A DNA stretch of 64,000 bases from Tanypteryx hageni (lineage: Eukaryota > Arthropoda > Insecta > Odonata > Petaluridae): assembly GCA_028673005.1 (NCBI GenBank), contig CM054116.1, positions 93,826,707 through 93,890,706 on the forward strand. The letters run 5' to 3'. A program made the translations under genes and the position numbers. The notes beneath the pieces are model-generated. The model saw nothing but the letters and a program-made list of their open reading frames with translations. It was not told the DNA's origin and did no database searches. Shown piece by piece: positions 46,437 through 58,052 of this stretch. Every line of letters starts with the position of its first letter. Position 1 is the stretch's first letter.

Positions 46437-47090
46437 GTGGTTAAAATACTTCAAACAGTGAAAGTGGTTCCTTTTCTCTACACTCATTGTTTTCAAAAAG
46501 ATTATGTTGAGGTACAGATATTGAAACAACACTCACTAAAGTAGAATAATGTTATCTTCATCTTGAAGGCATGTACTGAGAAAATTGAGGTGTCCAATAA
46601 TTTAATTTGAAAATGTCAACACCCCCAATTTGTCACTGCTGTTCAGTAGTTTATGTTCTTCTGCTAGCTCTCTAATTTCTTCCAGAAAGAGAATAGTAAC
46701 TTGTTCCAGTTGAAGAACTATAATACTGCAGGATCCACAACTGTAGCAGTGAGAGGAGAAGGAGGGGACAATAGATTTAGGGGGCCCTGCTGGGCTATCT
46801 AGGTATTTCTATATATTATATTGAAAATAATGAATTTGAAATGGGCCCAAAAATCATATTTGCGGGGAGGCAAAAAGCACGTAGTTCCTCTACTGGCTTG
46901 ATCCCTCAGTATTCGATATCTTTCAAACAATTCACCCTCCTCAAGCTGCCTAACATCACAGGAAAGAAGCAACTCTAGAGATTGAAATATTTCCCCAAAA
47001 ATAGTTTTGAATACATGATGGTTCAATAGATGAGTCGAGCTGTTTTATGCATAATGTGTGTGTAATGCTCAAATTTATTACATTTTTGTT
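46437..47090. other. intergenic DNA, no gene seen
   Basis: The minus-strand frame at 46799-47026 has no recognised domain. Nothing else was identified. Confidence 0.3.
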
Positions 47091-47094
47091 TTAA

Positions 47095-48436
47095 CACGTT
47101 CGCTGCCTTTAATTTTTGGTGAACTTTCGCTGGGAGCCATTTTTTCTTAATTTGATAGTTTTAGATAATTTGATGTTAATGTAAAAAAACGTGTTAGTCA
47201 CATTTTACATATTAGATAAAGTGTCTGTTGTATTCGATCAGTCCTTCCGTCAGTACGTCTTCTGCCCGACCGTCCGTCTGTCTGTCTTTCCTTGTCTGTC
47301 CATCCATCTGTGTCCGTCCAGACGCATGTTTGTTATTAGCTTTCAATAATTGTATCTCAATGAAACTTGGTAGACATTTATAACATAATATCTTTTTTTT
47401 AATTCGAAGTTTTTAAATCGATTTGTGAAACAGTGTTGCCAATATATAAGAAATAACTTTTTTTATTAAAAAATTCTGTATCAACTTCTATGAATTGTAC
47501 AGTAACAGACATTGGAATGCTATTATTTAATTAGTAGAAAAAATAAAATTCTCACTTGCGCATCTCAATCAGTGTTGCCAATATAACAGGTAAAATATTT
47601 TATGTTTCTTAAATTTTATCTCGGTTTCTATGAATTCTAAAGCAAAAAATTTCTACACAGTATTGTAATAATAATTTATAGAAAAAATGAAACTACTACG
47701 CATGCATCTTAATCAGTGTTACCAATATAACGGATATGAAATTTTATCTTACATAAATTTTATCTCAGCTTCTATGAAATATATAGCCATCGAAAAATAT
47801 TAGACACCCACATAATAATAATTTATAGAAAATATAAAAATTTCACATATGAATCTGAGTCACGGTTGCCAATATAACGGATTTAATATATTTTGTTGCG
47901 TAAATTCAATAAAAATAATCCGAAAAATTCTGAAAGAGAATTAAAGATGATTTAATTTATTATAATCAATATAAAATTCGTATAAATGACAAGAAACATC
48001 CACCATATATACTATACTGTATACTTATTTTATCAATGTACAATTCAAGATAAAAATATATAATCGGGAAAAAGAACGAGGGAAAAATCTTCAAAGCTTA
48101 TCCAAAAATAATCTAATAGAGAAATAAATACAAATTATTATTTAAAACAACTATAAAAAGGTGAAAAAATATAATAAGAACATTTAAAAAAGTTATACTT
48201 ACACTTCGAATATTCAGAAGAAAAGACTAGCAAAGTATCGGTAGAATAAAAACTGGTGCTTCCCCGCTGACTTTCAAACCTTCACTGAGTGCCTCTTCTA
48301 GGGAGGAGACCCCTCGGAAAAATATAGCGGTACCAGGCCAAAGGGAAAATGCTTACAGCTGCGACGCACATGTGCATCAGGGGCATGGCGTAGACGACCA
48401 CTTTGACGCACATGTGCGTCCGCGGCACTGAAGGTG
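47095..48436. mobile_element. piggyBac-type MITE flanked by TTAA
   Basis: TTAA at 47091-47094 and 48437-48440 flank short inverted ends: cacgttcgctgcc on the left, and cggcactgaaggtg on the right (reverse complement caccttcagtgccg). The right subterminal part carries two gacgcacatgtgcgtc-type palindromes (about 48363-48420), a common feature of piggyBac-like ends. There is no transposase. The left half contains the tandem array at 47431-47900. Confidence 0.7.
47431..47900. repeat. ~145-bp tandem repeat, about 3.3 units
   Basis: The marker cagtgttgccaatata recurs at 47431, 47570, 47714 and (as cacggttgcc) 47861, so the period is 139-147 bp. Units also share tttctatgaattnta and ataatttatagaaaaaat. 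A similar motif order occurs in the array at 58796-59340. Confidence 0.75.
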
Positions 48437-48530
48437 TTAAGTTAATAAAAACTTTTTTACCAAGTCAGATTAGCCATTTGCTTTGGCCAACTCACTTTCA
48501 ATACTTAAAATTGCACATGCATATTTAAAC

Positions 48531-49130
48531 CAGTGCTGCACAACCTTTTTTTGTCCAAATGTTGCAATAGCAATTTTCCCTCTGCCTGTGGGTTGCATTA
48601 TGAAAACTTAAAATACATAATTAAGGAACTGAAGTGTATATTTTGTTATTGATTACTTTGTTGATTTAAAAAGTAATTGAACTACTCCTATAATGAATTT
48701 GAAATGTATACATAAATCCAATATTTTGACTAAACAAGCAGTTCTGATAAACACTCATTAAGAATAGAAACCTTAGCTAAAATTGAGCAGTCTATTTATC
48801 ACAGAACTTCACCACGCTTCAGTGCAACTTCTAAACTTCCATTTCCAAAGCCATTTGTTTCAAATCATATGTATTGCTTGTTTCATTCAGCCGCATGATT
48901 TATGTCAAATTTTCATCTATTAAATTTCCGATTGTTGATTTTTCATCAAAAGGAAAGCCTGTTTGCAAATATAATTACTTCCGAACAAACTTGCACACAG
49001 CTACCTTTTGAAGATAGACTAGAATATGAGTCCTTTGAAAGAAAGGCAGTATTCTAATTTACAAAGGTCCACCTGGGCTGCATAATCATCCGTAGAGGGT
49101 CACATGCGGGTTGTGCATTGTGTCCCACTG
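48531..49130. mobile_element. hAT-type MITE
   Basis: The left end cagtgctgcacaacctttt and the reverse complement of the right end, cagtgggacacaatgcacaa, share the cagtg...cacaac core. The flanks atttaaac (48523-48530) and atttcaaa (49131-49138) match at 6 of 8 positions, a weak target duplication. The 600-bp interior does not code. Confidence 0.55.
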
Positions 49131-49913
49131 ATTTCAAAGATCCTCTTTCATTGTAGACCTCAGATAATATTTTATAAATTTTATTTGTTGAATGATCATT
49201 CAGCAATTGCTAACATAACTGATATGATTACAAATATTCTTAGAGCTATTAAAATATTGGAAAATATTTTGCTATAGCTACTTTTCAAAAGAATTCTCCC
49301 TCTATCTTCTGCTAAAGACATTTTTTTCATCTTGTATGATTTTTTGAATTTGAAATTTCATCTAAAATTTCATCACTTATCATCATTTTTATATAAAGTG
49401 TTAAAATCTATTTATATATTTTTCAACACATGTATCTCCATGGTTTTGATATCTGTTATAAATTAAAATTTTTAGATAATCGTAGGTATGGTAGCAAATC
49501 TTTCTTCCACCTGTGATAGTTATGTCAGTTAATACAAAAAAGTTGCATTTAAATTCAAGAACAGGATCTTCTGTTACCTTGTTTCATGTTAATTCCTCAT
49601 ATTGTCTTTTTCTCTTCCTCATTCACTTTTCAGGAAATTTTTCTGAAACACTAATTTTTCTGGCAACTTCTTTGCTTCCTCTATGATAGTTTCAAAATTA
49701 GATCATAAATCTTCAACTTCAGATGTTACGGATGATATCAATGCAAAAGCTGAATTAAGGGTTGCATTTTCAGACTGCATTGTTTGGTTAATTTTATTTA
49801 TTTGCACCAAAAATCTGTAGCAAATGACTAAGGGAAATATATAAGAGATATGCTTTGAATACTATCCAACAAACCTCTTGCTTCCAAAATCACTACATTC
49901 AGCATTAAAAATT
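49131..49913. other. degraded DNA downstream of a hAT relic
   Basis: Probably the decayed C-terminal coding part of the hAT transposase at 49914-50448, but I could not read a continuous homologous frame here. Confidence 0.3.
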
Positions 49914-50448
49914 AAAATTTCTCCTAGAGTATAGTGTTTCTTGTAATTGATGCCTAACTGTTTTCACTAAGTGAGCTTCAGCTTCCCATTGTGTGTTATA
50001 CAAAGGTTTTGAAGTAACTTTCACATGTTTATTCATAATTTTCCATTGTTTTGTAGGTGCAGAAAAGAGATATATAATCTGAATGTTTCAAAAAACATTT
50101 ATAGTAAATATTACAAGAAGCCACGTAAAAAAATAATGAATTGAAAGAATGTGCCATGCAGAGTGCATGGAAAGCTAGCAGATTGATTTGTAAATTTCTT
50201 GGCTGAATTCCTTTATATTTCCCCTTCATGTTACCTTCATATGTCTGACCTCTGCAATTTATTATGCCTAAATTCAGATTACTTAATGTTTCTAGTAGTA
50301 ATGCTATCAGGCTCTCGCCAGATGCATCTTTAGCATCTACGATCTCAGTAAATGATTCTTTTATTGTAAATGATTTCTCGGGAATGCCTATGTATCTAAT
50401 AATAATGGATGTTTGTTCCATATGAGAGGTATCCTGCGTACAATCCAT
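49914..50448 (-). pseudogene. decayed hAT transposase (ZMYM1-like), central part
   Basis: The minus-strand frame at 50029-50448 contains DCTQDTSHMEQTSIIIRYI, IVDAKDASGESLIALLLETL, NLGIINCRGQTYEGNMKGKY and LQINLLAFHALCMAHSFN, which are in order the hAT RNase H landmarks of ZMYM1/ZNF862-like transposases. Next comes a shifted remnant with KVTSKPLYNTQWEAEAHLV (about 49960-50020), like the family's 'LSxTRWE' box. Stops and shifts mark it as inactive. Confidence 0.75.
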
Positions 50449-50461
50449 TTGTCTCCCTCTC

Positions 50462-50672
50462 GCAGGCCTTAGGAGTCTTGTGGTTAACTTGCCTGACTTC
50501 TGCTACAAGGGTTGCAGGTTCGAATACTGCCAGGGGCATGGACGTTTGTGTTTGTACCTTTGGCTGTAGAAAGGTGCTAATAATTTCAACTTTTGATGCA
50601 CCTCTAAGCAACACAAACCAAGCCAAATACTTCCCTCTCTCTTACTCTCTCCCATGCATATGCATATAAGGA
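50462..50672 (+). mobile_element. tRNA-derived SINE, family 2, copy A
   Basis: The head has an A-box-like gtcttgtggttaacttgcc and a B-box-like ggttcgaatactgcc. Then comes ggcatggacgtttgtgtttg, which is shared with the copy at 57889. It sits at the 5' edge of the hAT relic's frame. The right boundary is approximate. Confidence 0.65.
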
Positions 50673-52333
50673 CAAAGTCAACAATAGAATTTAACAATTG
50701 CATTTTCATGGGCCTAAATCATTTAAATTCATTACAACTTTTAACAAGTAAGGGAAGAATTACTGAGCAAATTACATAAGGTGCTTATTTTTCCTTGATT
50801 TATGATTATGACATCATCATAAGATTAAATCTTTGGTTGAGATCGACTGCCTCATAATATTGTCCATAAATTCCATTTAAAAGCATTATATCAATGCTAT
50901 GTAATAATGTTTCCCATTTAAAAGCAGTAGACTCATTGTCATGACAGTTGATATTTCCCATTGTTAAAAACTAAAATTTCCCATTTTTTAAATTAAAAGT
51001 GATTGTTCACTCTCATTTGACATGGATTTGAATTCTGTTTTTAAAAAAATATAAACTTGTCTTTTATCTATCGAAATGTTCTTGTCTCGAACTCATCTCT
51101 TATTTTTAACTAATTTAAAAATGCAAATTTTTAATCCCCTGCACCGATTTCATGCTTTTCTTATGGGGATAGAAATGAAACTAAGGGGTTGGGAAAAAGA
51201 CACTGATTACTCCCCAGCAGCTGATCCTAGATCCACGTGTAGCCCTCATCAGTGCTGGATTAGGCATAAGCCATAGCTTGGGGCCTCGCTATCTGAGGGG
51301 CCTCTCCTCAACCAAAATTATTTTTTTAAATGCTTGCAATATACGGAAAAAATCTACACATTTGGGGGTCTTTTCACATGCTTTGCCTTAGGGCCTCATC
51401 ATGCCTCTCATGTGGGTCATTCTACCCTGAAAATTTGGCTTCTCTAAGTTGCAGGATTCCAGAGTTATTGCCCAAACAGATGGACGAGTGGACAGACAAA
51501 CCAAATAGATAAGCAGTTTTTTTCAAAAAAGTGCTAAAAAGAATCATAACTTTTTTGATGTTTTCGAATATGAATTATTATGATAATAAAATAATTTTCA
51601 TACTTTTCTCCGTATTACTTCACAAATCCAAGATTCATACCTCAATATTTTAAACTCTTACAGAAAAAATGCCTGCAAATTGGATTTTAGCTCCTCTCAT
51701 GTTATTCAAATGGTGATAGGAAATACTTGTGGAATTTAACTCGTACCAGTAGGTGGATGGTGGATGGTTGGGGGGCTAGGGCTAATGTTACTTGGGTGCC
51801 CTCAACGTAAATAAATATATAAATTGTAGAAATAAGAAAATTTTGTGATGAAGAGTAGATACTTAACATAAGAAATGTTGTTTATTTTCATTATTTATAT
51901 TTCTATTTTTATGATTTTTAATATTTTTGCTTGTCAATCAGGGACCTCTTGTTCCTGAGACCCCAGGGCTACAGCTATGTTAGCCCATCTGTAGATCAGT
52001 CCCATACTTGTACCAATGCTTTACACAGTTATTAGACAAAATCTTCTTTAGGTGTCAGACTGACGAAAGACTGAAAGATTTAAAAAAAAATTCAGCATGA
52101 CCAGCAGATTAGGGTTTTATTATATTTATTTTACCTTCACATTACTATAAGTTTTACAGTTGCTTAACTCCAACTGAATGTAATTTCCAGTATTTACATA
52201 TTAACAAAAAGTTTTGAATTTAGTGATTTCAAAACCTTTGCCTGTTATAGTATTATAATTATATATTTTTAATTATAAAATAATTCAGGGTTCCCAATGA
52301 GCTGGGGGCCTCTACAAACCAAGCTGTGCCATA
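50673..52333. other. intergenic repeat debris, no gene seen
   Basis: The sequence cagtgctggattaggcataa at 51251 has the form of a hAT MITE left end. A possible but poorly matched right end lies near 51985-52013. No conserved gene was found. Confidence 0.35.
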
Positions 52334-53204
52334 TAGGGCTTCCAATTAATCGGTATTTTCACTAACCGGGGTTACGGTTAAAGTTCCATCAGCTAACCAC
52401 TTAACCAGTAAAAAATAATCTATGTAGATGGTAATATATGGCCGGCCCTCTTTCGTACTGTCGACTGTGAATCTCGCTAGTGAATTGACGACGGTTCCCT
52501 TACTTTCTGCATATGTGAAAATTCAGAAAAAGCGACAATGTAGCTTACATTATTCCATGAGGTTCTTTCCAAATACTGCAGTTTTAGAGTTGCAACATAT
52601 GTTGCATTAATAGTGCAAACCACAAAGGGCTAAAGATTAGGTAGGGCAAGAGTGGAGGGTACCTAACTGCCTAGACATCATGGCGAGTAGAATGCCTCTC
52701 CAGCAGTGTTGCCAGACATCACGTATATGGTATTAATAACATATTTTTCCCCTTATGTACAATGTATCATATTGACTTAGATGTGGTACTAAAAAATTCA
52801 AACATTTCAGAACTGGACTCCATGGTACTACTTTTGTCAAATTGAAAAAAAATATATTTTAAGAGAATTGCTCTGTAAACTTGTCGGCTGTAGTTTTCAG
52901 CTAATTAGATCTCGCTTCCTTGGTTCCTTTTGTTTTCCATCGTCTACCTCCCCCAACCACAACCACCACCAATGGAAATGTGAACGATTTCACTGTACCC
53001 TGCACTAGTTAACCAAATTTATTTTTATAGTTATTAATTTTAAACAATTTGTTTACCTTTAATTTTTCATAGCGATTTTAGGAAGAATTTTTCTCGTATC
53101 CAGAAGACAGTTAATCGGACAAAATTATCCAGTTAATGAATAGTGAGAACAGTCAACGATTAACCGATTTACCGGGTATGGTAATAATCACTCTGGAAGC
53201 CCTA
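52334..53204. mobile_element. hAT-type MITE with perfect 8-bp target duplication
   Basis: Ends are tagggcttccaattaatcgg and the mirror ggaagcccta. Identical flanks gtgccata lie at 52326-52333 and 53205-53212. Both subterminal regions are rich in ttaaccg/cggttaa-like motifs. The 871-bp interior has no transposase. Confidence 0.85.
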
Positions 53205-53486
53205 GTGCCATAGCAAGGGGAGTGAGAGGTTCGACAGCCCCGGATGCTGGAACGGAAAGGGCACCAACAGGCTAGTTGCATGTTTATATCACAAAAATTT
53301 ATATAAATGTTGTTTTTAAATCATTATTTTTGTATATATGAATGCTATTTTTAAATTCAAGTTATTATTTTTATAATTATAAAGATTACGGTACATGAGT
53401 TTTGGTCTTGCCTTAGTTGTTGAAAATTACTTGCTACAACATGAGCATCACAACATGATGCGGCGCATTTGCTGCATCCTCTAGAA

Positions 53487-53676
53487 CAGGGCAAATACAT
53501 GGCACACGTGCCAGAAGTGGCATGCATGCAATTTTATTTGGCATGCATAAGCTTGTATTTTCTTCATAAAATATTAAGTTTCTTAGAGAAGGAATGAACT
53601 AGTAGCACACAAAAATAAGTCTGGTTATTTGTATTACTTTCTTGGCACATGTCACAAAAATCATTTGCTATCCCTG
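53487..53676. mobile_element. short hAT-type MITE
   Basis: Ends are cagggcaaatacatggcaca and, reversed, cagggatagcaaatgatttt. They share cagggNNNgcaaat-like and ggcacaNgtgcc blocks. The flanks ctctagaa and tcctaaaa match at only 5 of 8 positions. The unit is 190 bp and non-coding. Confidence 0.5.
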
Positions 53677-54540
53677 TCCTAAAAGACAGGTTCTGGGCCA
53701 TACACATACAAGGCAAATAAAATATATTAGCTATTTCTTCATATTTTTGGAAAATGTCCGATATTATCTAAAGATACGCTATTTGGAAGAAGTGATTTTT
53801 GGCTGTTTCTTTTAACTTGAGATGTATCTAAATAATGTTATATTCAGTGCACTTTTAACACATAGGTGAACCCGGCTACCGCTGGGGGCTTCAGTCTTCA
53901 GGGGACCTCAGTCTTTTGAAGGAAAATTGACACGCTTACAAATTTTATATTAAAAGTGATATACAAATTTAAAATTTTTTCTTTTTTCACTAAAAGAGTA
54001 TACCAAAGCGCATTGGCATGTCTAATACCAATTGCATACATAGTTATATTATAAGCACAAAGGTGAAACTTTGGGGTGTACCAGGTGTACTCGGGCACAC
54101 CCTAATGTTTCAGACACGTATTAAAAATATTTCAATAATATATAAATAAAAATGTTATCGCCCTTTTTATTATGCGAGTCATGTATGGTGTACTTTATTT
54201 TGTCCATTTATGCTGTGCACGTAATTTTGGTAGAGTAAAAGCTATAATTGTTTTGAGTAATTTTAAGTTAAGTTTAAGCCACATCATTGCCCTCAAGAAG
54301 AGGGATAAAAGTCAGCCAGCTAACACACTTCGAATAAGGTTGAGATTCAATCTACCCATTCCCATTCCTATAAGAGGAGGCTGCAGCCCTACACCTGACA
54401 ATATTGCTGATTGTTTGTTAATTGGAAATGGGTAACAAAAACAGAAAAAAATAGCTGTTTCTGAAAGGAGTCAACAACACGACAACACTCCTTGGATCAT
54501 TGTCGCCTCATTGGCAGGAGCTCCAGTTACATTTCGCAAC
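53677..54540. other. intergenic DNA, no gene seen
   Basis: Scattered GC-richer pieces (ggtgaacccggctaccgctg at 53863) suggest old MITEs. No paired ends were found. Confidence 0.3.
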
Positions 54541-54556
54541 AAATTTCCTACAGTGT

Positions 54557-54845
54557 GTGTGTGTGTATTTTTGGCTAATCAACCTCTTGGATTATTATAG
54601 CCATAACTCCTTCCACATGGAACACTTTCACAAGGGAGGAGGGAAACCTGGTGCTGGCATTAGCCTACTCTTTATGTATAGCACCAAGGGGGCCAACGGC
54701 TTAATGTCCCTTTCGAAGGATGGAATGCTGACTTTGTGCAGTCTCCTCAAACCACACAAATAGGAGACTAGGCGACCTTAGAAAAAATTCTTTTCGCAGG
54801 ATTTGTACCCGCTGCCCTTTCAAGCAGCAGGCAAGTAGCAGCCAG
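54557..54845 (-). mobile_element. tRNA-derived SINE, family 1, copy B, 5'-truncated
   Basis: On the minus strand it starts within the head (tggctgctact), retains the B-box-like gggtacaaatcc and the family body, and ends in a (CA)n tail seen as gtgtgtgtgt on the plus strand. The flanking duplication aaatttcctacagtgt (54541-54556) / aaatttccgacagtgt (54846-54861) matches 15 of 16. The A box is lost. Confidence 0.85.
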
Positions 54846-55075
54846 AAATTTCCGACAGTGTTGCAAATATTTTTGAGTTCAGTACACAGATAGGGTATCA
54901 AGGGTACCAAATGTCCTTCCCTGCACTCCTGCTAGTGTTTATGCTCCTTGGATCACATTACAAGCATTACCTGGTTTCCAATTCCAATTCTAATTACATA
55001 ATACTTGAACGTCCTGCAAGAACAGAGTAAGAACATCGTATTTTATATTTCTTTTTTGCATGTCCTATTCAACAT

Positions 55076-55591
55076 TCATTGTTGATATTTTGATGGATAA
55101 AAAGATAAATAAATAAATATATAAGCTAATAAATTATTTGAATATTTTTTAAATTTAAGATACGCTTTTCTAGCTTTTGTTTCTGCAAATTTATTAATTA
55201 TTGATGAAAAATCTAAGTTACATGCATTGTCATTGTTTATGTTAAGCTTTGTGTGCCCAACCAATCGCTCTTGTCCCATTGTTGATCAGTGATAATTCTT
55301 AATCCACTTTAGCATGCTGAAAGTGCATTCACACGAAGCCACTGATGCAGGCAAACTAAAGAAAATATGCAATGAAATTGTGATATTAGGAAACTCCCCA
55401 GAGAGTCCGAGTTCGAATATTTCTTGTAGCAATTCCTTTGGCTTACAATCCAACTTAAAGTTCACAGAACATATTCGCTTGAGGAAGATGATTTCTTCAC
55501 TGAAATCCTTTGAGATTTCCTTTTTGTACTTTTGCTGAAATTGTTCCGCCACAGAATGCAGATCCTCATTACTTACTCTGTTGAATTGCAA
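55076..55591 (-). pseudogene. decayed hAT transposase (ZMYM1-like), C-terminal part
   Basis: Minus-strand text includes ELGLSGEFPNITISLHIFFS, then LPASVASCECTFSMLKWIKN (the hAT dimerisation signature). In the next frame segment come LNINNDNACNLDFSSIINKF and AETKARK, the typical C-terminal end. A stop after the H of 'KNYH' and a frame change separate the two parts, so the gene is dead. Confidence 0.8.
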
Positions 55592-55755
55592 AAGAAATCC
55601 AAAGAATGTACAAATTAGTTACAGTAACTCAAATTGACATTTAAGACCCGAATTATTAAATTCAATAATGACAAAGAAGGGATAGATCTTCTAGTGCTGC
55701 TCAGCATCAAATTTAGAAGGTAACTTGTTAAAAATAGAATTTGGAGACTACACTC

Positions 55756-56595
55756 TACAGAATGAAATAAAAATAAAAATTCCTGAACCGTAAAATAATC
55801 CACATGAGCACACACACATCAATAAGAAAAAAAATGGAAAGAAATTAAAATGATACAAGTTTGCAGGATGATGGACTACAGCAGGGGTCTCAAACTCATG
55901 TTGGCCTGCGGGCTGCATGAAGACTCTTCATCGAACCCACAGGCCGCATTAAGGCACCGTACCTAGTCTGCAGGCCGCTTACTTTCCAAGTCCTCACACC
56001 ATTTCATATTCTTTGTACTTTCATTCTCTCCTTCCACAAGGAAGAAATCACCCCAACCCTATGTTGAGGCCTTAAACCCATTCATGACAAGAATACTAGA
56101 TTCAGCATCGAGGGTTAGGTTCTTCGGACACGCAAGAAACAAGCTGGCAGTGAGATGAACATACTTAGTACCACATCTGTTCAGAATTTTTATAAATCAG
56201 AATAAGCAACAAACTGCTTACATTTAAAAGTGCTGATGTAATATACATACTTCTTAAATTTTTTATATTTATGTGAAATATTTTATAGGATATACATTTG
56301 AGTTTTGGCTGCCAGTGTAAACTAGCTTATTTCACGGGCTGCAGAAATCTACTACAGGGGCTGCATGTGGCCCATGGGCCCCAAGTTTGAGACCTCTGGC
56401 CTACAGGGACCAGTTGTTGAAAACTAGCCGAAAGGAAAGGAGAAGCACATACATGCGCAATCGCTCAGAAAACTCTGGAAAACTTGCTAAATACTTGTAT
56501 CATTTTTATAATTTTTCATTTTCTCTTCTTAACATGTGTACTCATCTGGATTGTTTTATGGTTCAAGAGTTTTTATTTTAATTCCAATGTAACTT
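55756..56595. repeat. inverted ~105-bp arms flanking a hAT MITE
   Basis: 55756-55862 is mirrored by 56494-56595. Shared blocks in the right arm's sense are acttgtatcat, ctcatctggattgttttatg and gttcaagagtttttatttt. Identity is about 80%. The MITE at 55882-56398 sits in the loop. The arms probably belong to an older foldback element. Confidence 0.65.
55882..56398. mobile_element. hAT-type MITE, 'tgcggcccgc' family, complete copy
   Basis: Ends are caggggtctcaaactcatg and aagtttgagacctctg. The flanks gactacag (55874-55881) and gcctacag (56399-56406) match 7 of 8. The interior resembles 28689-29177 and 61385-61760. No coding capacity. Confidence 0.85.
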
Positions 56596-56674
56596 GTGAC
56601 TGGTGGAGATATCAGGTTATATGACAATATTCTGGGCTGCTGATTTGGACTCCACCAGTATCACATTCCATTGC

Positions 56675-56997
56675 CAGGGGGGTGCCGGTGGTGTAGTGGT
56701 TAGGACGCTGGCTGCTACTCACTTGTTGCTTTAAAAGGCAGTGGGCATGAATCCTGTGCAAGTAGGATTTTTTCCAAGGTCGCCCGGCCCCCTGTTTGTG
56801 TGGTTTGAGGATACCATGCAAATTCAGCGTTCCGTCCTTCAAAAAGGATGTTAAGCCATTGGCCCCCTTGGTGCTCTTCATTAAGAGTAGGCTAATGCTG
56901 GCACCAGGTTTCTCTCCTCCCTTGTGATTGTGTTCAGGCTGGAAGGAGTTATGGCTATAATATCCAAGAGGTTGATTAGCCAAAAATACACACACAC
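56675..56997 (+). mobile_element. tRNA-derived SINE, family 1, copy C, full length
   Basis: The intact head has ggtggtgtagtggttaggac as A box and gggcatgaatcc as B-box region. It also has the family body (ttccgtccttcaaaaaggat) and a (CA)n tail at about 56987-57000. The target duplication acattccattgc lies at 56663-56674 and 56998-57009. Confidence 0.88.
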
Positions 56998-57009
56998 ACA
57001 TTCCATTGC

Positions 57010-57888
57010 TCACGAATTTGTTGAATGTCATTGATAAGACGTTCAATATTATCCCTCTCAACACCAAGTGTAGCATCACATGTCTCAATTACAAGATTAG
57101 TCAAGTTGTGAACCTGTTTTACATTAATACATTAAGTTTTTATTAATTTTTGAAGCAGTGATATCAGCACTGTAACAAGATTGGGGTAAGCAGGGTATTA
57201 GCCCCAGGCACCAAAACTAAGGGGTGTGTGTATATATATATATTGTTATAAATATTTCTAAAGAAATTGTTGTTGGATTGAATTTATACATTGTTCATAC
57301 TAAATGCATTATATTTATCTTTTGTCACAATTTAAATCATTATTTATAAAGTTATGAGAGCTTGATGGCTGTGTTTTTCCTTCTTGCCTTGCTGCCAAAC
57401 TTCCTGGCTATGGTGCTGAGTGGGGAGTAACCTTTCTATTAGGTGTACCATATTTGTAGCTGTGAATGCTTTGGATTGCCTTATTAGAGGTTTCCAGTGC
57501 TCTGGTAGACTGTAGAGTTCACATTGGAACTTAATCAAGAAATTTTGTTATTATGAAACACAAGTATAGTCGATTTTTTACTACCAAAATTACATCAGAA
57601 AGGTTTCATTTTAATTATGTACAATCATCATCATGGTTAGCCTATCTATAGATGATTTTGTGACTGCTCTTGGTTAAACCTTGTTCTCCATATGCTCCTG
57701 CTTTCCGTAATGTTCTTCATTTCTTGGTAGCTCTCTTTTGTCTATCAGCTGAAAACTTTTCCTCCTCCTTACTTTTTCCTTCCTGTTTTACTTCTAACTC
57801 ATCTTTAATCATGTTCTCTCTCCTAAGGTAATTTCCAATCCATTTTGTCTTCCTCTTTCTTATTTTCTGTATAATCACTCACTTTGTT
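57010..57888. other. intergenic DNA, no gene seen
   Basis: Contains a short (ta)n/(tg)n run near 57224-57242. No homologous frame was recognised. Confidence 0.3.
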
Positions 57889-58052
57889 GGCCTTGGTAGA
57901 CAGGTGGTTAGAGTTTCTGCCAATGGATGCTATGGTTGTGGGTTTGCATCCCACCTAGGACATGGATGTTTGTGCTTGTAATATCAGGGTTATATGTAAG
58001 AATGGACATTATTGTCTAAATATCGCCCTCAATAAAGATGGATTATTATTAT
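57889..58052 (+). mobile_element. tRNA-derived SINE, family 2, copy B
   Basis: The head has an A-box-like gacaggtggttagagtttc and a B-box-like gggtttgcatccc. Then come ggacatggatgtttgtgctt and a tail of gccctcaataaagatgg plus attattatt. It matches the 50462 copy in the segment after the B box. Confidence 0.7.

Noticed and set aside
47095..48436. CRISPR-like array suggested by regular ~140-bp spacing
   Set aside because: Whole units are similar (no unique spacers between short identical repeats) and the genome is eukaryotic, so it is a tandem repeat.
51250..52013. Complete hAT MITE between cagtgctggattagg and a possible right end near 52013
   Set aside because: The proposed ends do not match as inverted repeats and no 8-bp duplication is seen. 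Recorded only as debris.
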